Source: Actinomycetes bacterium (GTDB lineage Bacteria > Actinomycetota > Acidimicrobiia > Acidimicrobiales > UBA8190). From it: a stretch of 13,485 bases of DNA. The stretch covers positions 1-13,485 of the forward strand of contig JAJYAB010000017.1 in the NCBI GenBank assembly GCA_021779775.1, in the 5' to 3' direction. Below, piece after piece: positions 6,506-13,485 of this stretch. The translations under genes and the position numbers were made by a program. The notes beneath the pieces are model-generated. The model was given only the letters and a program-made list of their open reading frames with translations. It did no database searches and was not told the origin of the DNA. Within the stretch, counting starts at the first letter, position 1. Each line of letters starts with the position of its first letter.

Positions 6506-6543
6506 CCCGACGGGCGCCCTGTAGCGTCCGCTGCCGGCGCCGT

Positions 6544-6549
6544 TAGTCT
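6544..6549 (+). promoter_or_regulatory. Candidate -10 box for the lpd-E2-lipBA operon
   Basis: TAGTCT matches TAnnnT and would place the transcript start near 6556, about 20 nt before the lpd start. Unlike parA and the SDR gene, this transcript would carry a short leader with AGGAGG (6572-6577). No clear -35 is seen. Confidence 0.4.
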
Positions 6550-6576
6550 GGGTCAGGGATCGGCGACGAGCAGGAG

Positions 6577-7998
6577 GTGGTGACGACGCCCGAAGGCACG
6601 GAGTTCGACGTCGTGGTGATCGGTGGAGGACCGGGCGGGTATGCGACAGCCCTCTACGGTGCATCGGCAGGCCTGTCGGTGGCCGTCGTGGAGAAGGACA
6701 AGGTCGGCGGCACCTGCCTGCACCGGGGCTGCATCCCAGCCAAGGAGCTCCTCGAGACGGCAGCCGTGTTCCGCACCGTGTCGGGCGCCCAGGAGTTCGG
6801 GATCCAGTCGGAGCAGCCTACGGTGGACTTCGCGGTCAGCCAGGCCCGTAAGCAGAAGGTGGTGGACCAGCTCCACAGAGGGCTGATCGGCCTGATGAAG
6901 GGCCGGAAGATCACGACGTTCGCCGGGACCGGCATGCTGCTGCCTGGATCCGCGGTGCGCGTCGACGCGCCCGACGGCACGTCGACCGAGCTGCAGGCGA
7001 CCGACATCGTGCTGGCGTCAGGCTCGGTTCCCCGGACGATCCCCGGGTTCGACGTGGACGGGCAAACCATCCTCACCTCCGATGAGGTCCTCGACCTCGA
7101 CCGGCTCCCGCCGTCGCTGGCGGTCATCGGCGGAGGGGCGATCGGCTGCGAGTTCGCTTCCATGTTCGCCGATCTCGGAAGCCAGGTCACCGTGCTGGAG
7201 GCCCTTCCGACGATCTTGCCGGGCTGCGACGGCGACGTGGTGGCCGTCGTTGGCCGGGCGTTTCGCAAGCGGGGCATCGTCGTGCACACCGGCGTCCAGG
7301 TGAGCGGGCACCGCCCCCGAGCTGACAACGGGACGACGGTGCTGTTCGGCGACGGGCAATCGGTGGCTGTCGACGCCGTCGTGGTGGCCGTCGGGCGCCG
7401 ACCGCTCACCGATGGGCTCCTGGCGGGCGGGACCGGCGTCCAGGTGAGCGAACGAGGCTTCGTCGTCGTCGACCAGTACCAGCGGACCACCGTGCCGGGG
7501 GTGTGGGCGGTGGGCGACGTTGTCGCCACCCCCCAGCTCGCCCACGTCGGGTTCGCCGAGGGCATCGTGGTGGTCAGGTCGATCCTCGGCGAGCCCGTCG
7601 CCCCGGTCAACTATGCGACGGTGCCGTGGGCCATCTACTGCCAACCCGAGGTGGCGTTCGCCGGGCTGACGGAGGAGGCAGCGAACGCGGCAGGCATCGA
7701 CATCGTGGTACAGAAGGATCCGTTCGGCGGCAACAGCCGAGCACGGATCCTCGGTGACACCGACGGGCTGGTGAAGATCGTTGCTGAGCGGATGCCCGAT
7801 GGCCGCTGCGGCAGGATCCTGGGGGTCCACATGGCTGGGCCATGGGTCACCGAACAGCTCGGCCAGGGGTATCTGGCCGTGAACTGGGAAGCGACCCCGG
7901 ACGAGGTCGCCCAATTCATCCAGCCGCATCCGACGCTGTCGGAAGCCTTCGGCGAGACGGTGCTCGCCCTGACCGGAAGGGGTCTCCACGTTGGCTGA
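6577..7998 (+). CDS. lpdA: Dihydrolipoamide dehydrogenase (E3)
   Basis: A 473-residue FAD flavoprotein that reoxidises dihydrolipoyl groups of 2-oxoacid dehydrogenase complexes (and possibly glycine cleavage H protein) with NAD+. It has the FAD site GGGPGG (16-21), the redox disulfide Cys47/Cys52 in GGTCLHRGCIP, the NAD site VIGGGAIGCEF, the second FAD motif VWAVGDVVATPQLAH, and the C-terminal active-site base His451 with Glu456 (HPTLSE). All catalytic residues are intact. The start is GTG 6577 or GTG 6580. AGGAGG at 6572-6577 overlaps or nearly touches them, which is unusually close, but no later codon would keep the first beta strand. The stop overlaps the E2 start by 8 nt, so it heads an operon with E2 and the lipoate enzymes. 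Among similar flavoproteins (mercuric or glutathione reductases), the context and the HPTLSE ending single out E3. Confidence 0.95.
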   Translation: MVTTPEGTEFDVVVIGGGPGGYATALYGASAGLSVAVVEKDKVGGTCLHRGCIPAKELLETAAVFRTVSGAQEFGIQSEQPTVDFAVSQARKQKVVDQLHRGLIGLMKGRKITTFAGTGMLLPGSAVRVDAPDGTSTELQATDIVLASGSVPRTIPGFDVDGQTILTSDEVLDLDRLPPSLAVIGGGAIGCEFASMFADLGSQVTVLEALPTILPGCDGDVVAVVGRAFRKRGIVVHTGVQVSGHRPRADNGTTVLFGDGQSVAVDAVVVAVGRRPLTDGLLAGGTGVQVSERGFVVVDQYQRTTVPGVWAVGDVVATPQLAHVGFAEGIVVVRSILGEPVAPVNYATVPWAIYCQPEVAFAGLTEEAANAAGIDIVVQKDPFGGNSRARILGDTDGLVKIVAERMPDGRCGRILGVHMAGPWVTEQLGQGYLAVNWEATPDEVAQFIQPHPTLSEAFGETVLALTGRGLHVG

Positions 7999-9373
7999 CG
8001 TGACCATGCCGCAGCTCGGAGAAACCGTTACCGAAGGGACGATCACGCGGTGGTTGAAAGCGATCGGCGACACCGTGGAGCGAGACGAGCCGCTGTTCGA
8101 GGTGTCGACCGACAAGGTCGACTCCGAGGTTCCGGCACCGTCGGCCGGCACGCTAACGGAGATCCGTGTGCCGGAGGGCGACACCGTCGACGTGGGTGTG
8201 GTGCTGGCTGTCATCGGCGATGCGGCAGACGGTTCGGGTGACGCATCGCCGCCGGGTCCGGCAGCCGCCTCGGGGGAGCCAGTCCCCGCCTCGGGTGACG
8301 CATCGCCGCCTGCCGCCGTGCCCTCTGCTGCGCCTTCTGGTGTGGTGGAGACGGCACCTCCGGCCGAGGTGGAGCACCCGGGAACCGGCGCAGCGTCGGC
8401 GACCGGACTGGTCCTGTCGCCGGTGGTCCGGCGGCTGCTCCAGGAGCACGGCATCGATGCCTCGGAAGTGCCGGGAACCGGGGTCGGGGGAAGGATCACC
8501 CGCAGCGACGTCCTCCGGGTGATCGATGAGCGCCGAGCCGGCGGCTCTGCAGGGTCCTCGCCCCAGGGGGAGCGAGGCCCTGCACCGGCTGTGTCCGGCA
8601 CTCCGGCGGCAATGGCACAGGCGCCTCCGGCGGCAATGGCACAGCCATGGTCGGCCCCGGGTGCCGACACGGTCGTGCCGTTCACGAACATCAGACGGCG
8701 TACGGCCGAGCACATGGTGCGCTCCAAGGCGACCGCTCCGCACGCCCTGGTGGTCGCCGAGGCGGACTTCGAGCCGGTCGAGCAGGTGCGCAGCGCGCAG
8801 GGTGAGCGGTTCCGAGATGAGGAGGGATTCTCGCTCACCTACCTGCCGTTCGTCGCCAGGGCCGCCGTCGAGGCGCTGCACGAATGGCCGCACCTGAACG
8901 CTTCGGTCGGAGACGACTCGCTGGTGGTGCATCATCGGGTGCACCTTGCCATCGCCGTCGACCTGGCTTTCGAAGGGCTGATCGCCCCGGTTGTCCATGA
9001 CTCCGACGAGCTGACCGTCCGGGGGCTGGCGCGCCGGATCCACGATCTGGCGACGCGGGCGCGCACCAAGAAGCTCGGTCCGGACAACCTGGCCGGCGGG
9101 ACCTTCACCATCACCAACCCCGGTCCGTTCGGGACGCTGATGACGTTCCCGGTCATCAACCAGCCGCAGGTTGCCATCTTGTCCACCGACGGGGTGAAGC
9201 GGAAGCCGGTGGTGCTGGCGGCGGCCGACGGCAGCGAGGCGATCGGCATCCACTCGGTCGGCCTGTTGTCGCTGGCGTGGGACCACCGGGCGGTCGACGG
9301 GGCATACGCCGCGGCATTCGTCCGGCGCGTGGCCGAGCTTGTCGCCACCCACGACTGGTCTGCCGAGCTGTAA
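7991..9373 (+). CDS. 2-oxoacid dehydrogenase E2, dihydrolipoyl acyltransferase (SucB/DlaT type)
   Basis: A 460-residue core subunit of a 2-oxoacid dehydrogenase complex that carries acyl groups on lipoate and passes them to CoA. It has one N-terminal lipoyl domain (1-77) with the attachment lysine Lys42 in STDKVDSEV, a Pro/Ala-rich linker, a peripheral subunit-binding domain (about 137-180, LSPVVRRLLQEHGID to GRITRSDV), a second flexible linker, and the catalytic acyltransferase domain ending with the active-site DHRAVDG. The start is TTG 7991, overlapping lpd by 8 nt, with GGAAGGGG at 7975-7982 spaced 8 nt. Both linkers carry in-frame duplications. M. tuberculosis DlaT has two lipoyl domains; here there is one. 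It resembles actinobacterial proteins labelled SucB, but whether it serves pyruvate, 2-oxoglutarate or branched-chain oxoacids cannot be decided because no E1 gene is in the window. Confidence 0.93.
   Translation: MADVTMPQLGETVTEGTITRWLKAIGDTVERDEPLFEVSTDKVDSEVPAPSAGTLTEIRVPEGDTVDVGVVLAVIGDAADGSGDASPPGPAAASGEPVPASGDASPPAAVPSAAPSGVVETAPPAEVEHPGTGAASATGLVLSPVVRRLLQEHGIDASEVPGTGVGGRITRSDVLRVIDERRAGGSAGSSPQGERGPAPAVSGTPAAMAQAPPAAMAQPWSAPGADTVVPFTNIRRRTAEHMVRSKATAPHALVVAEADFEPVEQVRSAQGERFRDEEGFSLTYLPFVARAAVEALHEWPHLNASVGDDSLVVHHRVHLAIAVDLAFEGLIAPVVHDSDELTVRGLARRIHDLATRARTKKLGPDNLAGGTFTITNPGPFGTLMTFPVINQPQVAILSTDGVKRKPVVLAAADGSEAIGIHSVGLLSLAWDHRAVDGAYAAAFVRRVAELVATHDWSAEL
8234..8310 (+). repeat. 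20-nt direct repeat in the first E2 linker
   Basis: An exact 20-nt sequence occurs at 8234-8253 and 8291-8310, 57 nt (19 codons) apart and in frame, encoding SGDASPP twice. This looks like linker growth by duplication; the Ala/Pro/Ser-rich sequence tolerates it. Confidence 0.85.
8601..8648 (+). repeat. 24-nt tandem duplication in the second E2 linker
   Basis: Two adjacent 24-nt units (8601-8624 and 8625-8648) share their first 20 bases exactly and each encode PAAMAQ. The unit length is a multiple of three, so the frame is kept. It lies between the subunit-binding domain and the catalytic core. Confidence 0.85.
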
Positions 9374-9378
9374 GGGTC

Positions 9379-11091
9379 GTGGCCGTCGAGCCGACGCTCC
9401 GGATTCGTTGGCTGGGACGTGTCCCGTACCGCGAAGCCCATGTCCTGCAGGGAGCCCTGCACCGCGGTGTGGCAGACCACCTGCTGATGCTCGAGCATCC
9501 CGACGTGCTCACCCTGGGTGTGCGGGGCGACATGTCGCACGTCCTGTTCGACCATGTGGCGGCAGGCGTCGACGTGGTGCGCACCGACCGGGGCGGCGAC
9601 GTCACCTACCACGGTCCGGGTCAGCTGGTGGTCTACCCCATCTTGTCGGTGCCGATGGGAACCGCAGCCATCCCCCGCTACGTCCGCATCGTCGAGCAGG
9701 TGGTGATCGACACGCTGGCGGATCTGGGTCTGGTGGCCGGACGACTCGACGGGTTCCCGGGGGTGTGGGTCGGTGCGGGTACCCCGTCGGTGCGCAAGCT
9801 CTGCGCCGTCGGCGTCCGCGTGGCTCGAGGACGCACCATGCACGGGCTGGCGCTGAACGTCGACCCCGACCTGTCGTGGTTCACGCGGATCGTTCCCTGC
9901 GGCATCGAGGACAAGGCGGTCACCTCGCTGGCGGCCGAGGGGATCGACGTGTCCATGGCGGAGGTGGTCGACGCTCTGGCGGCCCGGGCAGTGGCGCATT
10001 GGGCCGAGGGCCGCCCGGTGGAGCGTCAGGGTGTCGTTTCGGGGGCGGGATGGCGCCCCGACGACCGGAGCATGATCGCTTCCGGCGCCCCCCGTGGGGC
10101 GCGAACGCGGATCCGCCTGCGCCAGGCCGGAACCGACCCCGACGCGGGGATAGCGCTGCAGTCCCGAAAGCCCCCGTGGCTACGGGTGCCGACGACCATG
10201 GGGGACGAGTTCCTCGAGCTGCGCCGGACTGTGCGCGGCCTCGGCCTGGTGACGGTGTGCGAGGAAGCCGGCTGCCCCAACATCTTCGAGTGCTGGGCCG
10301 ATGGCACCGCCACGTTCATGATCAACGGCGAGCGGTGCACCCGGGCCTGCGGGTTCTGCCAGGTCGACACCCGACGACCGCTGGCCCTGGACCCTGGCGA
10401 GCCGGCTCGGGTGGCCCGGGCCGTCGACCGGCTCGGATTGGCCCACGCGGTGGTGACGGCGGTCGCCCGGGACGATCTCGCCGACGGTGGCGCTGCGGCA
10501 TTCGCCGCCACGATCGCCGCCATCCGCCACGTCCGCCCGGCGACGTCGGTCGAGGTGCTCATCTCGGACTGCCGGGGCGTGGCATCTTCGCTGCAGACGA
10601 TCTTCGATGCCCGCCCGGACGTGTTGAACCACAACCTCGAGACCGTCGCGCGGCTGCAGCGGGCGGTCCGCCCGTCGGCCAGCTACGCCCGGAGCCTGGC
10701 GGTGCTGGCACAGGCCAGCTCGGCTGGGCTGACGACGAAGTCCGGGCTCATGGTCGGGCTGGGGGAGTCCGACGCCGAAGTGATCGGTGCGCTGGCCGAC
10801 CTCCGTGCCGTCGGCGTCGACATCGTCACCCTGGGACAGTACCTGCGGCCCACTGCCGCCCACCTGCCGGTGGCCCGCTGGGTGGCTCCCGAGCAGTTCG
10901 ACCAGCTGCGCCTGGCCGGCGAGGCCATGGGGTTCGCCCATGTACAGGCTTCGCCGCTGACGCGGTCGAGCTACCACGCGCGGGAGGCGGCGAGCTCGGC
11001 AGCCCGGGGTGGCGCGGTCCCTGCAGGGCTGCCGGCATCGCCGCGAGCAGCTGCCCCTCAGGACAATCCCGCGGCTTTGGCCCGTCCCTGA
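9379..11091 (+). CDS. LipB-LipA fusion: octanoyltransferase plus lipoyl synthase
   Basis: A single 570-residue frame with both steps of lipoate assembly. Residues 1 to about 220 are LipB, which moves octanoate from acyl-carrier protein to apo lipoyl domains: RGGDVTYHGPGQL, catalytic Lys140 (RKLCAVG) and Cys174 (VPCGIEDKAVTSL) are present. Residues about 232-535 are LipA, the radical-SAM enzyme that inserts sulfur at C6 and C8. It has the auxiliary cluster ligands Cys294, Cys299 and Cys305 (CX4CX5C), the radical-SAM CX3CX2C Cys320, Cys324 and Cys327, and the RSSYHA motif (529-534) whose serine ligates the auxiliary cluster. A 37-residue Ala/Pro-rich tail follows. No stop separates the halves. 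An in-frame ATG at 10072 (residue 232) could start free LipA, with GGAG only 1 nt upstream. The start is GTG 9379, 5 nt after the E2 stop. lipB and lipA are neighbours in many actinobacteria, normally as two genes. Confidence 0.9.
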   Translation: MAVEPTLRIRWLGRVPYREAHVLQGALHRGVADHLLMLEHPDVLTLGVRGDMSHVLFDHVAAGVDVVRTDRGGDVTYHGPGQLVVYPILSVPMGTAAIPRYVRIVEQVVIDTLADLGLVAGRLDGFPGVWVGAGTPSVRKLCAVGVRVARGRTMHGLALNVDPDLSWFTRIVPCGIEDKAVTSLAAEGIDVSMAEVVDALAARAVAHWAEGRPVERQGVVSGAGWRPDDRSMIASGAPRGARTRIRLRQAGTDPDAGIALQSRKPPWLRVPTTMGDEFLELRRTVRGLGLVTVCEEAGCPNIFECWADGTATFMINGERCTRACGFCQVDTRRPLALDPGEPARVARAVDRLGLAHAVVTAVARDDLADGGAAAFAATIAAIRHVRPATSVEVLISDCRGVASSLQTIFDARPDVLNHNLETVARLQRAVRPSASYARSLAVLAQASSAGLTTKSGLMVGLGESDAEVIGALADLRAVGVDIVTLGQYLRPTAAHLPVARWVAPEQFDQLRLAGEAMGFAHVQASPLTRSSYHAREAASSAARGGAVPAGLPASPRAAAPQDNPAALARP

Positions 11092-12245
11092 TGACGGCCG
11101 CCCCGCCCCGTTTCGAGCAGGTTCGCCACCGTATGAGGGAGATCGGGGTCGATGTCATGCTGCTGTCGCATGGTGCCGACCTGCCCTGGCTGACCGGATA
11201 TCGCGCCATGCCTCTGGAGCGGCTCACACTCCTGGTCCTGCCAGCCGAGGGTGAGCCTGAGCTGCTGGTGCCGGCTCTGGAAGCTGCCCGGGTGCCCGAT
11301 CCTCACGGGGCGTTCTCGGTGCGGCCCTGGATGGACACAGAAGATCCGATCGAGCTGGCCGCCACCTCGATCAGCCGGACAGACCAGGCCGGGGGGCGAT
11401 CCGGCTTGTCGGTGGCCATCTCCGACCGGGCGTGGGCGGTGTCGCTCCTGGGGCTACAGCACCGGCTCGCCACGGCGACCTGGTCGCCGGTGTCGGTCGT
11501 CACCGGGCCGCTTCGAGCGCGTAAAGACGCCCACGAGCTCGCGGCCCTCCGTGCCGCCGCCGCCGCCGCCGACCGGGTGGCAGCCCAGTTGCAGGCGGGC
11601 GACCTTGCCCTCCTGGGACGCAGCGAGGCAGACGTGTCCGCCGACATCGCCCGGCGGCTGGTCGCCGAAGGGCACCAGCGGGTCAACTTCGCCATCGTCG
11701 GAAGCGGTCCGAACGGGGCCAGCCCGCATCACGAGCCCGGCCCCCGGACGATCGCAGCGGGCGACGTCGTCGTCTGCGACTTCGGTGGCACCCTGGCACC
11801 TGCCCACGATGGTGCCGACCACACCGGCGTCGGGTACTGCTCCGACATCACTCGGACGGTCGTGGTCGGGCGACCGGATCCACAGATCCTGGACTACTAC
11901 GCGGTGCTGCACGCCGCCCAGCAGGCCGGGTTCGAGGCTGCACGCGCCGGGGTGGCTGCCGGAGACGTCGATACGGCGTGCCGCCGGGTCATCGCCGAAG
12001 CGGGCCTCGGGCAGTGGTTCATCCATCGCACGGGTCACGGGATCGGGATCGACGAGCACGAAGACCCCTACATCGTGGCCGGTAACACCGATGTGCTGCT
12101 CCAAGGCCACGTGTTCTCGATCGAGCCGGGTATCTACCTGCCCGGCTGCTTCGGGATGCGGCTCGAAGACATCGTGGTGGTTGGTCCCGACAGTCCGGAA
12201 CGGCTGAACACGGCGGACCGCCGCCTGGTGGAGCTCGACGCCTGA
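11091..12245 (+). CDS. M24-family metallopeptidase (Xaa-Pro dipeptidase/aminopeptidase-like)
   Basis: A 384-residue pita-bread-fold peptidase that removes N-terminal residues next to proline or cleaves X-Pro dipeptides, with two metal ions. The N-terminal creatinase-like domain (about 1-140) is followed by the catalytic domain. All five metal ligands are seen: Asp230 (CDFGG), Asp252 (CSDITRT), His316 (HRTGHGIGIDEHEDP), Glu345 (FSIEPGIY) and Glu359 (RLEDIVVV). The segment between the two aspartates is longer than usual, with an insertion containing HDGADHTGVG. The ATG at 11091 overlaps the LipB-LipA stop as TGATG, which suggests translational coupling; there is no separate Shine-Dalgarno. The frame is open far upstream to 9339, but that stretch is the out-of-frame shadow of lipBA. 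It is the last gene of the operon; its link to lipoate metabolism is not obvious. The exact substrate cannot be told. Confidence 0.92.
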   Translation: MTAAPPRFEQVRHRMREIGVDVMLLSHGADLPWLTGYRAMPLERLTLLVLPAEGEPELLVPALEAARVPDPHGAFSVRPWMDTEDPIELAATSISRTDQAGGRSGLSVAISDRAWAVSLLGLQHRLATATWSPVSVVTGPLRARKDAHELAALRAAAAAADRVAAQLQAGDLALLGRSEADVSADIARRLVAEGHQRVNFAIVGSGPNGASPHHEPGPRTIAAGDVVVCDFGGTLAPAHDGADHTGVGYCSDITRTVVVGRPDPQILDYYAVLHAAQQAGFEAARAGVAAGDVDTACRRVIAEAGLGQWFIHRTGHGIGIDEHEDPYIVAGNTDVLLQGHVFSIEPGIYLPGCFGMRLEDIVVVGPDSPERLNTADRRLVELDA

Positions 12246-12278
12246 TCAGCCGGTTCGTCCAGCGCGTCGGGATCAGGC
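12240..12278. terminator. Bidirectional hairpin spanning both convergent stop codons
   Basis: GCCTGATC (12240-12247) and GATCAGGC (12271-12278) make a perfect 8-bp stem around a 23-nt loop; CCG (12250-12252) with CGG (12268-12270) can extend it past a 2-nt bulge. The stem contains the stop codon of the M24 gene (12243-12245) and that of metH (12273-12275, minus strand). There is no T-run, so it may act as a Rho-independent-like or mRNA 3'-end protecting structure for both transcripts. Confidence 0.5.
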
Positions 12279-13485
12279 CACGAAGTACTTCGCCCGGGGA
12301 TGGTGGCAGATGATGGCGACCGTCGACTGCTCGGGGTGCAGCTGGAACCCTTCGCTCACCTCGACGCCGATCCGCTCGGATCCGAGCAGATCCGCGGTGG
12401 TGGCGTTGTCCTCCAACCGGGGGCACGCGGGGTACCCCCACGAGTAGCGACTGCCCCGGTACTGCTGGCGGAACAGTCCGACCAGGGTGGGCCCGTCTTC
12501 GTCGGCGAACCCCCATTCCTCGCGGATGCGACGGTGCCAGTACTCGGCCAACGCTTCGGCCATCTCCACCCCGAGGCCGTGGAGATGCAGGTACTCGCCG
12601 TAGCGGTCCTCTGAGAACAGCCGCGCCGTCTCCTGTGACACGGCAGACCCCATGGTCACGAGGCTGAACGCCGCATAGTCCACCTCGCCGGACTCCACGG
12701 TGCGGAAGAAGTCGGCGATGCACAGCCACGGCTCCTTGGACTGCCTGGGAAATGCGAAGCGGGCTCGCTCCTCGGTCCGCCCGGCGTCCGACCAGATGAT
12801 CAGGTCGTCACCTTCGGCATTGGCGGCAAAGTACCCGTATACCACCTGGGGCACCAGCAGATCCTTGGCTTTGGCCTTGTCGAGCTCGTCACGCAGCACC
12901 GTGCTGATCCGCTCCTTGAACCCAGCATCGTCTTCGCCGGGTTCGGGCCGATATCCCCACTGGTTGCGGAACAGCGAGGTCCTATTGATGTAGGCGGTGA
13001 TGTCGTCGAGCGGGATCCCCTTGACCACCCGGCTCCCGACGAACGGTGGCAGGAACACGGGATTGTCCGACACGACCTCTGGCGATCGGGCCGGCTTGGC
13101 GACTCCGCCCGCCTCGCGGGCCGCTGCCTCCTCGCTGCGGCGCGGCGGCAGCTTCCGGCCTCCCAGCTCACGACCGAAGGCCGGGTCGTCCTGGCCGTTG
13201 CGCTTCAGCTCGATCAGCCGGTCCATGGTGCGCAGGCCCTCGAAAGCATCTTTTCCGTAGAAGACCCGGCCCTCGTACACCTGGCGCAGGTCGCGCTCGA
13301 CGTACGTACGGGTCAGGGCGGCCCCACCGAGCAGCACGGGCAGATCGGACAAGCGGCGGTCGTTGAGCTCCTGCAGGTTCTCGCGCATGATGAGGGTCGA
13401 CTTGACGAGGAGCCCGCTCAGCCCGAGGGCGTCCGCACGATGCTGCTCGGCGGCCTGCACCATCTCGGAGATGCCGACCTTGATG
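12273..13485 (-). CDS. metH: Cobalamin-dependent methionine synthase MetH, C-terminal part
   Basis: The 3' part of a gene that runs off the right edge; about 403 residues are visible. MetH transfers the methyl group of 5-methyltetrahydrofolate to homocysteine through B12. The visible piece starts in the end of the B12-binding domain (VGISEMVQAAEQHRADALGLSGLL, read in two parts around Met), continues through a linker of about 60 residues, and ends with the AdoMet-binding reactivation domain: LFRNQWGYRPE, the RYSWGYPACP motif that binds AdoMet, and the C-terminal HPEQSTVAIICHHP and AKYF. The homocysteine, folate and DxHxxG B12-ligand segments lie outside. The ending is complete with no sign of damage. 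It is convergent with the M24 gene, 27 nt away, and shares a hairpin with it. No regulatory region is visible because the 5' end is missing. Confidence 0.95.
   Translation of the reverse strand, partial: IKVGISEMVQAAEQHRADALGLSGLLVKSTLIMRENLQELNDRRLSDLPVLLGGAALTRTYVERDLRQVYEGRVFYGKDAFEGLRTMDRLIELKRNGQDDPAFGRELGGRKLPPRRSEEAAAREAGGVAKPARSPEVVSDNPVFLPPFVGSRVVKGIPLDDITAYINRTSLFRNQWGYRPEPGEDDAGFKERISTVLRDELDKAKAKDLLVPQVVYGYFAANAEGDDLIIWSDAGRTEERARFAFPRQSKEPWLCIADFFRTVESGEVDYAAFSLVTMGSAVSQETARLFSEDRYGEYLHLHGLGVEMAEALAEYWHRRIREEWGFADEDGPTLVGLFRQQYRGSRYSWGYPACPRLEDNATTADLLGSERIGVEVSEGFQLHPEQSTVAIICHHPRAKYFVA

Noticed and set aside
7018..8838. 606-codon open frame on the minus strand opposite lpd and E2
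   Set aside because: Its composition is Ser/Thr/Arg/His-rich without any motif, and it lies fully antisense to two clear housekeeping genes; long antisense frames are expected at this GC.
9339..11090. Very long open frame running into the M24 gene, which would give a 968-residue protein
   Set aside because: The upstream 584 codons are the alternative frame of lipBA; they are Arg/Gly/Pro-rich with no domain, while the M24 domain begins at the ATG at 11091.
1..13485. Mobile element, CRISPR array, prophage, toxin-antitoxin or defence system
   Set aside because: No transposase, integrase, terminal repeats, regular spaced repeats or small paired genes were found; the genes are core metabolism and signalling with uniform base use.

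Overview
The window is high-GC, gene-dense bacterial DNA with many GTG and TTG starts, and the proteins look actinobacterial. The gene set, the lipoate gene order and the TAnnnT -10 boxes placed for leaderless transcripts suggest Actinomycetota, perhaps Acidimicrobiia. That lineage call is inference; no rRNA or other marker is present. Bases 1-9 equal the 3' end of a common Illumina adapter, so position 1 may be a contig end.

Layout. (1) 77-2028, plus strand: a ParA/MinD-type ATPase without a visible ParB, a small zinc-ribbon protein, and a DedA-family membrane protein, closely spaced. (2) 2029-2277: a non-coding gap with a hairpin, a candidate promoter and a foldable leader that could hide the ribosome binding site of the next gene. 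(3) 2278-4062: a PAS-GGDEF-EAL cyclic-di-GMP enzyme. Its 3' end overlaps by 106 nt a convergent cation-diffusion-facilitator gene (3957-4961, minus). (4) 4962-6505: a divergent spacer with a direct repeat and a hairpin, ribonuclease HI, and an SDR of the type-2 3-hydroxyacyl-CoA dehydrogenase (HSD10-like) type, the last probably with a leaderless promoter. (5) 6577-12245: a tight four-gene operon of dihydrolipoamide dehydrogenase (E3), a lipoyl-bearing E2 acyltransferase, one reading frame joining octanoyltransferase LipB to lipoyl synthase LipA, and an M24 (Xaa-Pro dipeptidase-like) metallopeptidase. (6) 12273-13485, minus: the C-terminal part of cobalamin-dependent methionine synthase MetH, convergent on the operon and separated by 27 nt that form a hairpin containing both stop codons.

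How the genes work together. The operon in (5) encodes a lipoylated carrier (E2), the enzyme that reoxidises its dihydrolipoyl arm (E3), and the two enzymes that build the cofactor on it (LipB transfers octanoate from ACP, LipA inserts two sulfurs). No E1 subunit is in the window, so which 2-oxoacid dehydrogenase it serves is open. The SDR next door fits branched-chain or fatty acyl-CoA oxidation, which feeds the same central metabolism. The most distinctive item is the LipB-LipA single polypeptide. The candidate cis-regulated leader of the c-di-GMP gene and the ParA/zinc-ribbon pair also merit a second look. Most of the rest is ordinary chromosomal housekeeping; I saw no mobile element, CRISPR array, tRNA or rRNA.
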